A DNA stretch of 13,796 bases from Anaeroplasmataceae bacterium (GCA_020024985.1 JAHHSW010000011.1:1-13796), one strand, 5' to 3'. Shown: positions 7,757 to 13,743, counted from the stretch's first letter. Notes: a model not told the origin generated them from the sequence alone. Made by a program: numbers and translations.

Positions 7757-7941
7757 TGTAAATAACTAATAAATTAATATTTTTATGTAACAAAAGCTTC
7801 TAGATGTGTGGTTAATATAAACTATAAAAATATTAGCTAACACTTCTGAAATAATTATAACATTAATAATACTAATTATCAATTTTTGAGCCCAAATATT
7901 TAATATTTTAAATGCTTAAAATAGCTTTTTACTACTATATA

Positions 7942-7959
7942 ATCACACAATTGTGGGAT
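7942..7959. promoter_or_regulatory. Imperfect 18-bp palindrome, candidate operator
   Basis: ATCaCACAATTGTGgGAT is symmetric at 16 of 18 positions, with a perfect 10-bp core CACAATTGTG (7946-7955). It directly follows a TATAAT (7938-7943) and lies about 25 bp upstream of the -35 of the membrane-protein promoter. The size and symmetry fit a dimeric repressor or activator site. No regulator gene is adjacent, and no second copy was noticed. Confidence 0.35.
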
Positions 7960-7983
7960 ATTGTCTTAGTTATACCAGATTCA

Positions 7984-8012
7984 TTGATTAAAATTTGTAA
8001 AAATGGTATAAA
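7984..8012 (+). promoter_or_regulatory. Promoter for the membrane protein-GT8 operon
   Basis: TTGATT (7984-7989) is followed by a 17-base spacer and TATAAA (8007-8012), with an extended TGG at 8004-8006. The expected start is near 8019, giving a leader of about 76 nt before the ATG at 8095, much longer than the 12-15 nt leaders predicted for mnmA, the acyltransferase and nnrDE. Confidence 0.65.
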
Positions 8013-8072
8013 TAAAATAGACAGAAATTTAAAATTATTTGGTTAATTTAAAGGTATTAAAGGTGGTGAGCT

Positions 8073-8105
8073 ATGAGCTTCGGCTCAGTTACTTATGGAA
8101 TATAA
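8073..8105 (+). CDS. Putative 10-codon leader ORF (MSFGSVTYGI)
   Basis: ATG at 8073 is six bases after AAAGGTGG (8059-8066), the best ribosome site in this leader. The frame reads MSFGSVTYGI and stops at TAA (8103-8105), overlapping the ATG of the membrane protein (8095) by 11 nt in another frame. The membrane-protein ATG has no purine-rich site at the normal distance (GCTCAGTTACTT precedes it). The arrangement therefore suggests that ribosomes load at 8073 and restart at 8095 after stopping just past it. Alternatives: the hairpin at 8074-8087 folds the spacer so that the same site serves 8095, or a one-base sequencing error has split a longer N-terminus. Translation of the peptide is inference. 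Confidence 0.4.
   Translation: MSFGSVTYGI
8074..8087 (+). promoter_or_regulatory. UUCG tetraloop hairpin in the leader
   Basis: TGAGC (8074-8078) and GCTCA (8083-8087) form a 5-bp stem closed by TTCG, an unusually stable tetraloop. It sits exactly between the ribosome site at 8059-8066 and the start at 8095. There is no uridine run after it, so it is not a terminator. Folding would shorten the effective distance between the ribosome site and the ATG at 8095 by 14 nt, and would also hide most of the ATG at 8073. Confidence 0.5.
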
Positions 8106-9243
8106 GGTAAGCAGTGTATTAAAGAAAATCATATTTGCCTTTGTCATTATTGCAGCTATTATGCTGATATTAATGTCAATGTCAGATATTGAAGGAATTT
8201 GGGCAGTTATTAAGACTGCAAATTATAAGTATCTACTAATAGCCTTTGGTGTTTTAGTAGCCTACTTTTTATTAAATTTAGTTGGTATGTACATACTAAC
8301 GGTGTATAAAAAAATTAACCTGAGGAGAAGAGATATTCTCTTAATTGGTGGTACAGAGCCCTTCTTCAATGGTATTACTCCATTCGCATCAGGTGGACAG
8401 CCATTCCAAGCCTATGCAATGTATAAAAAGGGTGTTCCTCTAAAGGATTCTACTTCTATGCTAGTTATGAATTTCATAACCTTTATGATTTCTACTAACA
8501 TATTCGCTATTATCTCCTTAATTTATTATGGTCAATATACCTCTCATATTAATAATCTAGCCTGGATTGTAATTATGGGCTTTACTATTAACTTTGGTGT
8601 CTTAGTTTTAATGTTCTCACTTGCCCTATCAAGTGGCTTAAGAGGGCTTTGCTCAAGAGCCTTAGCTTGGTTTGCTAATAAGAAATGCTTACATAAGCTT
8701 TTAGATGGTAAGGTTGAGGTATTTAATAATTATTTTGATGGTATGCAGGAGGGCTGTAGGGAGCTATTACATAAGCCATTTATTTTAATTGCTTGTATTC
8801 TTTCTAAGCTAGCCTCACTTGTTTTCTTCTATGCCATTCCATTTTATGTTTTAAAGGCAGTTACTCCTGATGGCATTATTGAATATAAGGATATGCTATA
8901 TACCATTTTAGGTACATCCTTTGCTACAACAATGGTAGTTTGGGTGCCTACACCAGGTGGTACAGGTGGTATGGAGCTAGCCTTCTCATCTATTTTTATT
9001 ACAATTGCGGGAATGACTCCTGCTATTGCCCAGGGTGGTATGATTTTATGGAGATTATATACCTACTACCTATTAATGCTAGTAGGCTTCCTATTCTATG
9101 TTCTTCTTGAAATTATTGATAACAGGGATAGAAAGAGAATGGAGGTAGTATTTAAGGCCCAAGAGGAAACTGAGCTTCTTCTAAATAGTTTAAATAGCTT
9201 AGATGCTTCTACTGAAAATGAAGGAGATGAGTCAATTGATTAA
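8095..9243 (+). CDS. LPG-synthase-TM/AglD family polytopic membrane protein
   Basis: Integral membrane protein of the family of the MprF flippase half (YbhN/AglD, UPF0104), of 382 residues. Hydrophobic segments lie at about 11-28, 46-70, 122-145, 155-178, 227-255, 265-284, 296-312 and 319-341. Family signatures are TPFASGGQPFQAY (95-107), PTPGGTGGMELAF (285-297) and WRLYTYYL (319-326). The lysyl-transferase domain found in full MprF is absent, so it should not aminoacylate lipids. Members of this type are thought to flip or present lipid-linked intermediates, but the substrate is unknown. The C-terminus from 343 is a charged cytosolic tail. ATG 8095 is the first possible start in frame, since a TGA lies in frame at 8074-8076. 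Its end overlaps the start of the glycosyltransferase, so the two are almost certainly one transcript and possibly one pathway. Confidence 0.85.
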   Translation: MEYKVSSVLKKIIFAFVIIAAIMLILMSMSDIEGIWAVIKTANYKYLLIAFGVLVAYFLLNLVGMYILTVYKKINLRRRDILLIGGTEPFFNGITPFASGGQPFQAYAMYKKGVPLKDSTSMLVMNFITFMISTNIFAIISLIYYGQYTSHINNLAWIVIMGFTINFGVLVLMFSLALSSGLRGLCSRALAWFANKKCLHKLLDGKVEVFNNYFDGMQEGCRELLHKPFILIACILSKLASLVFFYAIPFYVLKAVTPDGIIEYKDMLYTILGTSFATTMVVWVPTPGGTGGMELAFSSIFITIAGMTPAIAQGGMILWRLYTYYLLMLVGFLFYVLLEIIDNRDRKRMEVVFKAQEETELLLNSLNSLDASTENEGDESID

Positions 9244-10069
9244 TTGTGTATATTCAGGCAATGATAAATATTTCAATCAAATATTCTTATCCTGCCTATC
9301 AATGGCTATGCATACTAAAAAGCCACTTCATATATTTATTACAACAATCGATTGCGAAACTAAGAAGGGTAAGTATAAGGCTATAACAGAAAAACAGGCT
9401 GCTTACCTTAATGAGGTATTAAAAAGCTACAATAAAGAAAGCCTTGTTACATTATTAAGGATTGATGAGATATATTATAAAAATATGCCTGAAAGCTGTA
9501 AAAATAAAAATAGCGTATATACACCATACGCCTTATTAAGATTATTTTTAACAAAGCTAGATAATCTACCCTCAAAGCTTCTTTATCTAGATACTGATAC
9601 AATGATTTATAATGATATTGATGAGCTTTATAAGGTTGAGCTAGGGGATGCTGAATATGCTGGAATCCAGGATATAGTTGGTCATAATTTCTTTGGCAAA
9701 AGCTATTGTAATACAGGCGTTCTTCTTTTAAATCTTGATAGGATTAAGGAAACTAAGCTTTTTGAAAAATGTATTGATTATGTAGTAAATAAGCGTAGCT
9801 TTATGCCAGATCAGGACGCTATCAATTATCGTACAACTAAAAAGCTTATTTTAGATAGACGCTTTAATGAGCAAAGAAACGTAAAGGAAAATACCGTTGT
9901 AAAGCATTTCTGTAAGGTACCTAAGTGGTTCCCTTATGTTCATTGTATTAATATTAAGCAAACTAATAGAGAAGGTGTCCATAGCATTCTAAAAATCCAT
10001 GAGTTTGATGATGTATATGAAAAATATGATGAGCTTAGAAAGGGCCATGAGGACTTACTTTTTAACTAA
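9236..10069 (+). CDS. Family 8 glycosyltransferase (LgtC-like)
   Basis: GT-A fold, retaining, metal-dependent glycosyltransferase that probably transfers glucose or galactose from a UDP-sugar to an envelope glycan or glycolipid. Numbering from the TTG start, the nucleotide-sugar core begins at once (INCVYSGND). The metal-binding DTD is at 119-121 (LLYLDTDTMIY). YCNTGVLLLNL is at 157-167, PDQDAIN at 191-197, and the C-terminal metal or UDP contact HFCKVPKWF starts at 224. Length 277 is normal. The frame is open from ATG 9203, but AAGGAG at 9221-9226 lies downstream of that ATG and also of the ATG at 9218. It touches the ATG at 9227 and is nine bases before TTG 9236. The same AAGGAGATG-plus-six-bases geometry precedes the flavin-reductase-like gene. 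The TTG start overlaps the membrane-protein stop by 8 bp; ATG 9227 is the alternative. A terminator follows ten bases after the stop. Confidence 0.87.
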   Translation: MINCVYSGNDKYFNQIFLSCLSMAMHTKKPLHIFITTIDCETKKGKYKAITEKQAAYLNEVLKSYNKESLVTLLRIDEIYYKNMPESCKNKNSVYTPYALLRLFLTKLDNLPSKLLYLDTDTMIYNDIDELYKVELGDAEYAGIQDIVGHNFFGKSYCNTGVLLLNLDRIKETKLFEKCIDYVVNKRSFMPDQDAINYRTTKKLILDRRFNEQRNVKENTVVKHFCKVPKWFPYVHCINIKQTNREGVHSILKIHEFDDVYEKYDELRKGHEDLLFN

Positions 10070-10078
10070 ATTTATACT

Positions 10079-10098
10079 AGGGAGCTAAGCTCCCTTTT
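10079..10098 (+). terminator. Terminator of the membrane protein-GT8 operon
   Basis: AGGGAGC (10079-10085) pairs with GCTCCCT (10089-10095) around a TAA loop: a compact 7-bp GC-rich stem whose last T begins a run of four. It lies ten bases after the glycosyltransferase stop codon and ends this operon before the tRNA promoter. Confidence 0.85.
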
Positions 10099-10170
10099 AT
10101 TATATCCTTAGCCCATACTTTTACTAGAAAAACTCCATCCAAACTTTTTGAAAAAGTATTAAAATAATTC

Positions 10171-10198
10171 TTGACTTTCAAATCATACGTGGTATAAT
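10171..10198 (+). promoter_or_regulatory. Strong promoter for tRNA-Lys
   Basis: TTGACT (10171-10176), a 16-base spacer, an extended TGG (10190-10192) and a perfect TATAAT (10193-10198). The bases just upstream (10151-10169) are nearly all A and T, like an UP element. They follow a perfect ACTTTTT-G-AAAAAGT palindrome at 10143-10157. A 5' leader of about 30 nt precedes the tRNA and contains the small hairpin AAGATT-GCTT-AATCTT (10214-10229), which RNase P processing would remove. Confidence 0.85.
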
Positions 10199-10235
10199 AG
10201 GTACTGCAGTCGCAAGATTGCTTAATCTTATATAT

Positions 10236-10311
10236 GGACCCTTAGCTCAGTTGGTAGAGCAACTGACTCTTAATCAGTGGGTCTGGAGTTCGAGTCTCCA
10301 AGGGTCCACCA
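10236..10311 (+). tRNA. tRNA-Lys (anticodon CTT)
   Basis: A full cloverleaf. The acceptor GGACCCT pairs with AGGGTCC (10301-10307), followed by discriminator A and an encoded CCA (10309-10311). The D-arm carries AGCTCAGTTGGTAGAGC. The anticodon stem ACTGA/TCAGT (10262-10266 and 10274-10278) encloses the loop CTCTTAA, with anticodon CTT at 10269-10271, reading AAG. The T-arm carries GTTCGAGTC. The 76-nt length is normal. With its own promoter and terminators it is a single-tRNA transcription unit. MnmA thiolates U34 of the UUU isoacceptor, not this C34 tRNA. Confidence 0.97.
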
Positions 10312-10323
10312 GTTTAATTAATT

Positions 10324-10345
10324 ACAACCGTATGGTTGTTTTTTT
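10324..10345 (+). terminator. First terminator after tRNA-Lys
   Basis: ACAACC (10324-10329) pairs with GGTTGT (10334-10339) around GTAT, followed by a run of T through 10345. The 6-bp stem is only moderately strong. It lies 12 bases after the CCA end of the tRNA. Confidence 0.75.
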
Positions 10346-10356
10346 ATATCTAGAAT

Positions 10357-10388
10357 GGTCTTAAAAGCTTGCTTTAAGGCCTTTTTTT
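10357..10388 (+). terminator. Second, tandem terminator after tRNA-Lys
   Basis: GGTCTTAAA (10357-10365) pairs with TTTAAGGCC (10373-10381), nine pairs including one G-U, around a seven-base loop and followed by seven T (10382-10388). It backs up the weaker terminator at 10324 and would stop transcripts of the strong tRNA promoter from running antisense into trkH. Confidence 0.75.
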
Positions 10389-10469
10389 GTCTTTTATGGC
10401 TACAAGGTATATGTATTCCATTGTAGTGGCAAAATTAAAATTCGGGCAAGTCTTATACCTTCTATAGGA

Positions 10470-10506
10470 AATTAAAAGGAGACTCCCAAGCAATTTAGGA
10501 ATCTCC
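10470..10506 (-). terminator. Terminator of the Trk potassium operon
   Basis: In minus-strand RNA, GGAGAUUCC (10506-10498) pairs with GGAGUCUCC (10486-10478), nine pairs including one G-U, around an 11-base loop. TTTTAATTT follows. It begins 16 bases after the trkH stop and faces the tandem tRNA terminators, leaving about 80 bp (10389-10469) with no assigned function apart from a weak hairpin (CTACAA at 10400-10405 with TTGTAG at 10421-10426). Confidence 0.75.
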
Positions 10507-10522
10507 CCTCAATATATTAAAT

Positions 10523-12148
10523 TTAGGAATTAACCGTTTCTTTCTTTTCAGCTTCTTGGCTATCGTCCTTTAGGCTTTCACTAACATATGGAATGTTTCT
10601 ACTTAAATCTAATGGAAGCTTACTATTAATTTCTTCTCTTCTTTTCTCAAGAATGCTTTCCTTTCTTTCAAAGCTCTTTCTTGAGAAGAAATGCTTAACT
10701 GATGAGAAGCCAAAGGTAATAGACATTAAAACAATAAATATCTCAAGTCTACCTAGTAGCATACCAATCATTTCTATTATTAAAACACCATCTGAGGTTT
10801 GTGGACCAGTTATACCACTAGAAAGTCCAACTGTACCTAATGATGAAGCGAAATCAAACATTCCCTCCCATAGCTCACAGCCAGAAATAGCAACTATAGA
10901 TAATGATCCAACTAGGAAAACAACTATATATGTTAAGAAGAAGCCAACAGTTTCATCTAAAACATCCTTATCAATAGGAGTTTTTCCAGAAGCCTTATAA
11001 TAATAGCTAACCTCTACTCTATTTGGTGAGGTTATTCTTGATTTAATGTTTTGACCTAAAAGTCTAAGCATTAAATAAACTCTACTCATCTTAAGACCAC
11101 CAGCAGTTGATCCAATTCCTCCACCTATTAGCATACATAAAATTAAAATACCAATACCAAAGGCAGGCCATTCCTGGTAGCTCATTGTTGAATATCCTGT
11201 AGTTGATAAGGCTGAAACAACATCAAATGATGATTTTCTTAAGCCCTCCCAGAAGGATACATTTAAATGATTAGATAATGATAAAGCAGTTAACGGTATA
11301 AATACTAATAATAGGGCAAACATGAACTTAACCTCACTAACCCTAAAGAACTGCTTAAATTTACCCTTAGCAAGTAATATTAGGGCAGCAAAGTTTGTTG
11401 TACCTATAAGCATTAAAACAATACTAATAAGCTCAATTGCTAGGCTATCATACTCACCTATACTATTTAGCTTATTAGAGAAACCACCTGTTGAAAGTGA
11501 GCACATAGAGTGACATACTGCATCAAATAAATTCATACCAGCAATAACATAGGCTATTGTACCAACAACTAAGCAAATATTATAAATTATTAAAATTGCT
11601 TCTGCGGTCTTTTTAATATTAGGCATGATTTTATCTGGGTGACCCTCAGCTGCATAAAGATTCATTGATTGCTTATTAGAAATAAACATAATCATCATCA
11701 TTATGAAGCCTAAGCCTCCACAATATTGCATAAAGGCTCTATGGAATAAAAATACCTGTGGTGTTACTCTTACATCTATTGTCGAAAGTCCAGTTGTAGT
11801 CCAACCACTTACGGCCTCAAATAAGGATTGTACAAAGCTTAGCTGTCCCATTATATAAAATGGTAGGGCACCAATTAAAACACCCCATAGCCAAGCAAAT
11901 AGGACCGTTAAATTAGAAATAGCAATTGAATGCCTCCAATTTATCTTTTTATCGCTATTTTTCCCACCAAAGATAATTAATAATAATCCTAATAAAATTG
12001 ATGAGCTACCAGAAATTAAAAATCCTGGAATATATTTAGCCTCATTGCTATAAAAAGGAACTACTACTATAGGTATAACTACTAAAATACCTATAAATAG
12101 CATAATTTTTCCTATCGTTGATCTATCATAAAAGAATCTTTTCATCAT
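10523..12148 (-). CDS. trkH: Potassium uptake channel subunit TrkH/KtrB
   Basis: Integral membrane subunit of a Trk/Ktr K+ uptake system, of 541 residues with four pore repeats. The selectivity-filter loops are SGWTTTGLST (114-123), CSLSTGGFSN (216-225), SALSTTGYST (312-321) and SSLGTVGLSS (435-444). The filter glycine is present in all four (G120, G221, G318, G441), which suggests K+ selectivity. The region GGGIGSTAGGLKMSR (342-356) matches the conserved loop beyond repeat three. Length exceeds the roughly 480 of typical proteins. The excess is mainly a charged cytosolic C-terminus from about 489, rich in Lys and Glu. AGGTGAT of the ribosome site overlaps the TGA stop of trkA, seven bases before the ATG, so translation is tightly linked. 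ATG 12145 is a possible second start. It is the last gene of the operon, followed by a terminator. Confidence 0.95.
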   Translation of the reverse strand: MMKRFFYDRSTIGKIMLFIGILVVIPIVVVPFYSNEAKYIPGFLISGSSSILLGLLLIIFGGKNSDKKINWRHSIAISNLTVLFAWLWGVLIGALPFYIMGQLSFVQSLFEAVSGWTTTGLSTIDVRVTPQVFLFHRAFMQYCGGLGFIMMMIMFISNKQSMNLYAAEGHPDKIMPNIKKTAEAILIIYNICLVVGTIAYVIAGMNLFDAVCHSMCSLSTGGFSNKLNSIGEYDSLAIELISIVLMLIGTTNFAALILLAKGKFKQFFRVSEVKFMFALLLVFIPLTALSLSNHLNVSFWEGLRKSSFDVVSALSTTGYSTMSYQEWPAFGIGILILCMLIGGGIGSTAGGLKMSRVYLMLRLLGQNIKSRITSPNRVEVSYYYKASGKTPIDKDVLDETVGFFLTYIVVFLVGSLSIVAISGCELWEGMFDFASSLGTVGLSSGITGPQTSDGVLIIEMIGMLLGRLEIFIVLMSITFGFSSVKHFFSRKSFERKESILEKRREEINSKLPLDLSRNIPYVSESLKDDSQEAEKKETVNS

Positions 12149-12155
12149 GGTCTAA

Positions 12156-12821
12156 TCACCTACCAGTTAAAACCTTTATAGCTTCAAATTGCTGACCATT
12201 ACCAGAAATAACTACTACTGTATCTCCTGAAAGAATTCTAGTTTCACCTCTTGGAATTATTGTTGAATCCTCTCTTAAAATACAACCAATGATTACCTCC
12301 TTAGGTAAAGTGATTTCCCAAAGCTTTTTACCATTAACTGGTGAGGTTTCTGGAATTTGTACCTCTACAATTTGAACCTGTCCCTTACCAATAGGGATAA
12401 TATTAGCCATTTCATCGATAAAGGCCTGTTGTTCAATTATATGTGTAATAGTTGAAATAGCACATACTACTGAATCAACACCCATTTGCTTAAAGAAATC
12501 CATCTTTCTTGGATCTGATACTAAAGCTACAGTCTTTCTAACATGGAATTGCTTCTTACATAGCTCACTAGCCACTAGATTATCCTCATCATTAGGGGTT
12601 AAGCAAATAGCTATATCATAATTATAAGCTCCAACCTCATCTAGTATAAATGGCTTAGTACCATCTCCACATACTACTCTGATACCATCAATTTCTGCAA
12701 GCATCATACAATCATCATAATTTTCATTTACTGTAGTTACGTTAAAGCCACGCTTTAAAAGTGATAATGCAAGTGACTTAGCCTTACTGCGACCACCTAT
12801 TAAAAGAACGTTCTTTCTCAT
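12156..12821 (-). CDS. trkA: TrkA/KtrA-type RCK protein with degenerate nucleotide-binding loop
   Basis: Cytosolic regulatory subunit that gates TrkH by binding nucleotides. The 221 residues have the family layout: an RCK_N Rossmann domain (3-135) and an RCK_C domain (about 147-218, from VQIVEVQIP through DTVVVISG). The glycine-rich loop is degenerate: IGGRSKA at 8-14 lacks two of the three GxGxxG glycines. The second-strand residue expected to be Asp or Glu lies in VNENYD (31-36). By contrast the short RCK protein encoded just upstream keeps the full motif, so the two may form a mixed ring in which only one partner binds dinucleotide normally. AGGAGG six bases upstream supports the ATG. An 86-bp gap with a strong hairpin separates it from the short RCK gene. 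The stop is TGA, inside the trkH ribosome site. Confidence 0.9.
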   Translation of the reverse strand: MRKNVLLIGGRSKAKSLALSLLKRGFNVTTVNENYDDCMMLAEIDGIRVVCGDGTKPFILDEVGAYNYDIAICLTPNDEDNLVASELCKKQFHVRKTVALVSDPRKMDFFKQMGVDSVVCAISTITHIIEQQAFIDEMANIIPIGKGQVQIVEVQIPETSPVNGKKLWEITLPKEVIIGCILREDSTIIPRGETRILSGDTVVVISGNGQQFEAIKVLTGR

Positions 12822-12876
12822 AAAATTCCTCCTAAACTATAAATCCATACCTTGACTACTTACCTATTAATAATTT

Positions 12877-12901
12877 ATAAGGGTGTTTAAAACACCCCTA
12901 T
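12877..12901 (-). other. Hairpin between the two RCK genes
   Basis: In minus-strand RNA, AUAGGGGUGUU (12901-12891) pairs with AACACCCUUAU (12887-12877), eleven pairs including one G-U, around a three-base loop. No uridine run follows, so it is a poor intrinsic terminator. It starts seven bases after the stop of the short RCK gene. It could be an mRNA processing or stability element that sets different amounts of the two subunits, or a weak attenuator; neither is shown. Confidence 0.55.
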
Positions 12902-12907
12902 GGCTTT

Positions 12908-13351
12908 TTATTTTAACTGTTCATTAATGTCTAATAGCTTATCAATTTCTTGTGCAGAAAGTAAAGCTGGACAAATGGTATCAATACCAAATTCCTTATA
13001 AACATACTCTCTTTCTGGATCATATAAACGAGCAATTACTCTTTCGACATTATACTTATACTTAGCAATTTGAGCTATCATAATATTAGTATTATCATTA
13101 TTAGTAACAGCAATTACTGCAGATGCCTTAGAAATCATTGCATCCTCTAATGCATCAAAATCTGTACCATCAGCTACAACCTGTAAGCCACCAAAGCCAG
13201 ATGATAATCTTTTAAAGCTATCCTTTGATGTATCCATAATTAGGATATTATCATTCTCATCTGATAATGCATTTGCTAAATTAGCACCTAATCTACCACA
13301 GCCAATAATTATTGTATATCCAGGCTTTTTTGCCTTTTCAACCTTAATCAT
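12908..13351 (-). CDS. Short RCK_N-only TrkA-like protein
   Basis: Cytosolic RCK_N domain protein of 147 residues with no RCK_C domain. It is not visibly broken: a good ribosome site (GGAGGG) and a clean TAA frame it. The Rossmann loop GCGRLG (17-22) is canonical, and D40 (LIMDTSKD) ends the second strand, as in NAD- or ADP-binding relatives. AVTNNDNTNI (81-90) and ARLYDPEREYVY (107-118) are typical of the family. The C-terminus ends shortly after the interface helix. It most likely assembles with the longer RCK protein to regulate TrkH. Its ATG shares a base with the stop of the upstream TPR-like gene (TAATG), and the next gene lies 86 bp on. A two-RCK plus TrkH operon is, to my knowledge, found in other Firmicutes, so this is probably a family trait and not a local truncation. 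Confidence 0.88.
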   Translation of the reverse strand: MIKVEKAKKPGYTIIIGCGRLGANLANALSDENDNILIMDTSKDSFKRLSSGFGGLQVVADGTDFDALEDAMISKASAVIAVTNNDNTNIMIAQIAKYKYNVERVIARLYDPEREYVYKEFGIDTICPALLSAQEIDKLLDINEQLK

Positions 13352-13743
13352 TATTTTACCCTCCTTCTAACGACATGACCTATTCCATAGCTATCGTAAT
13401 CAATAATTAAATCAGTAGCCTTATTTTTACTACAATCACTTTCATCAAAAGCAAGCCTACCATAGCTTAATGGATTGCCTAGGCTATTTAAATTCTCAAT
13501 AGCTGGCTCATAGGTTGAATCTAAAGCCCATGCAGCTCTAAAGTGATTCATAGCTAGCATATGACGTCCAGTTTTTTCTAAAATTATATCAAATAAATTA
13601 TGTGGCTCTGGGCTATTTTGATAATCCATCATCGCACGAGTTATTATATTTTGACAATCATCATACCTCTTTTCATCACTTAGCCTTCTTACAGAAGCAC
13701 AAAGCTCAGACATTGATTTTGCTAAATTTTGATTTTCCTGCAT
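13351..13743 (-). CDS. Small TPR-like protein leading the Trk operon
   Basis: A soluble 130-residue protein with no signal peptide or membrane segment. Residues 5-40 are helical (SMSELCASVRRLSDEKRYDDC). Residues 46-88 match a tetratricopeptide pair, with spacing such as GRHMLAMNHFRAAWALDSTY then EPAIENL. The last 40 residues (GNPLSYGRLAFDE onward) look non-repetitive and end in a basic VVRRRVK. The function is unknown. Its TAATG overlap with the short RCK gene suggests coupled synthesis, so it may be an assembly or regulatory partner of the K+ system, but this is inference. The ATG has AAAGGAGG seven bases upstream. The promoter must lie near or beyond the window end: only 53 bases of upstream sequence are visible, and I see no clear -10 there. 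Confidence 0.75.
   Translation of the reverse strand: MQENQNLAKSMSELCASVRRLSDEKRYDDCQNIITRAMMDYQNSPEPHNLFDIILEKTGRHMLAMNHFRAAWALDSTYEPAIENLNSLGNPLSYGRLAFDESDCSKNKATDLIIDYDSYGIGHVVRRRVK

Larger units (their letters stand above)
7677..8094. other. Divergent intergenic region of 418 bp
   Basis: The longest gap without an established gene. It is very AT-rich and I find no convincing tRNA, riboswitch or protein frame other than the 10-codon leader ORF. The left side carries a candidate minus-strand promoter for degV. The right side carries a candidate operator palindrome, a good plus-strand promoter, and the leader ORF and hairpin listed separately. Between about 7760 and 7935 I see only AT-rich sequence with short low-complexity inverted repeats. 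Confidence 0.7.

Noticed and set aside
7760..7935. Possible riboswitch or small RNA in the long divergent gap
   Set aside because: I found no conserved riboswitch core, no GC-rich stem and no terminator there. The inverted repeats are short and made of A and T only.
10143..10157. Perfect ACTTTTT-G-AAAAAGT palindrome as a terminator or operator
   Set aside because: The one-base centre leaves only a poor loop and the arms are A/T only. It sits where an AT-rich upstream element of the tRNA promoter is expected, so it needs no separate explanation.
10593..11000. A 135-codon open frame on the plus strand
   Set aside because: It lies wholly antisense to trkH, whose minus-strand product has all four pore motifs. 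The translated plus-strand sequence has no recognisable domain and no upstream ribosome site.
11322..11513. A 63-codon open frame on the plus strand
   Set aside because: Also antisense to trkH. It arises from the codon bias of the real gene and has no supporting signals.
12908..13351. Short RCK gene as a truncated pseudogene of trkA
   Set aside because: It has an intact frame, a good ribosome site and a full GxGxxG motif, and it differs in sequence from the downstream trkA. It is not a broken copy.
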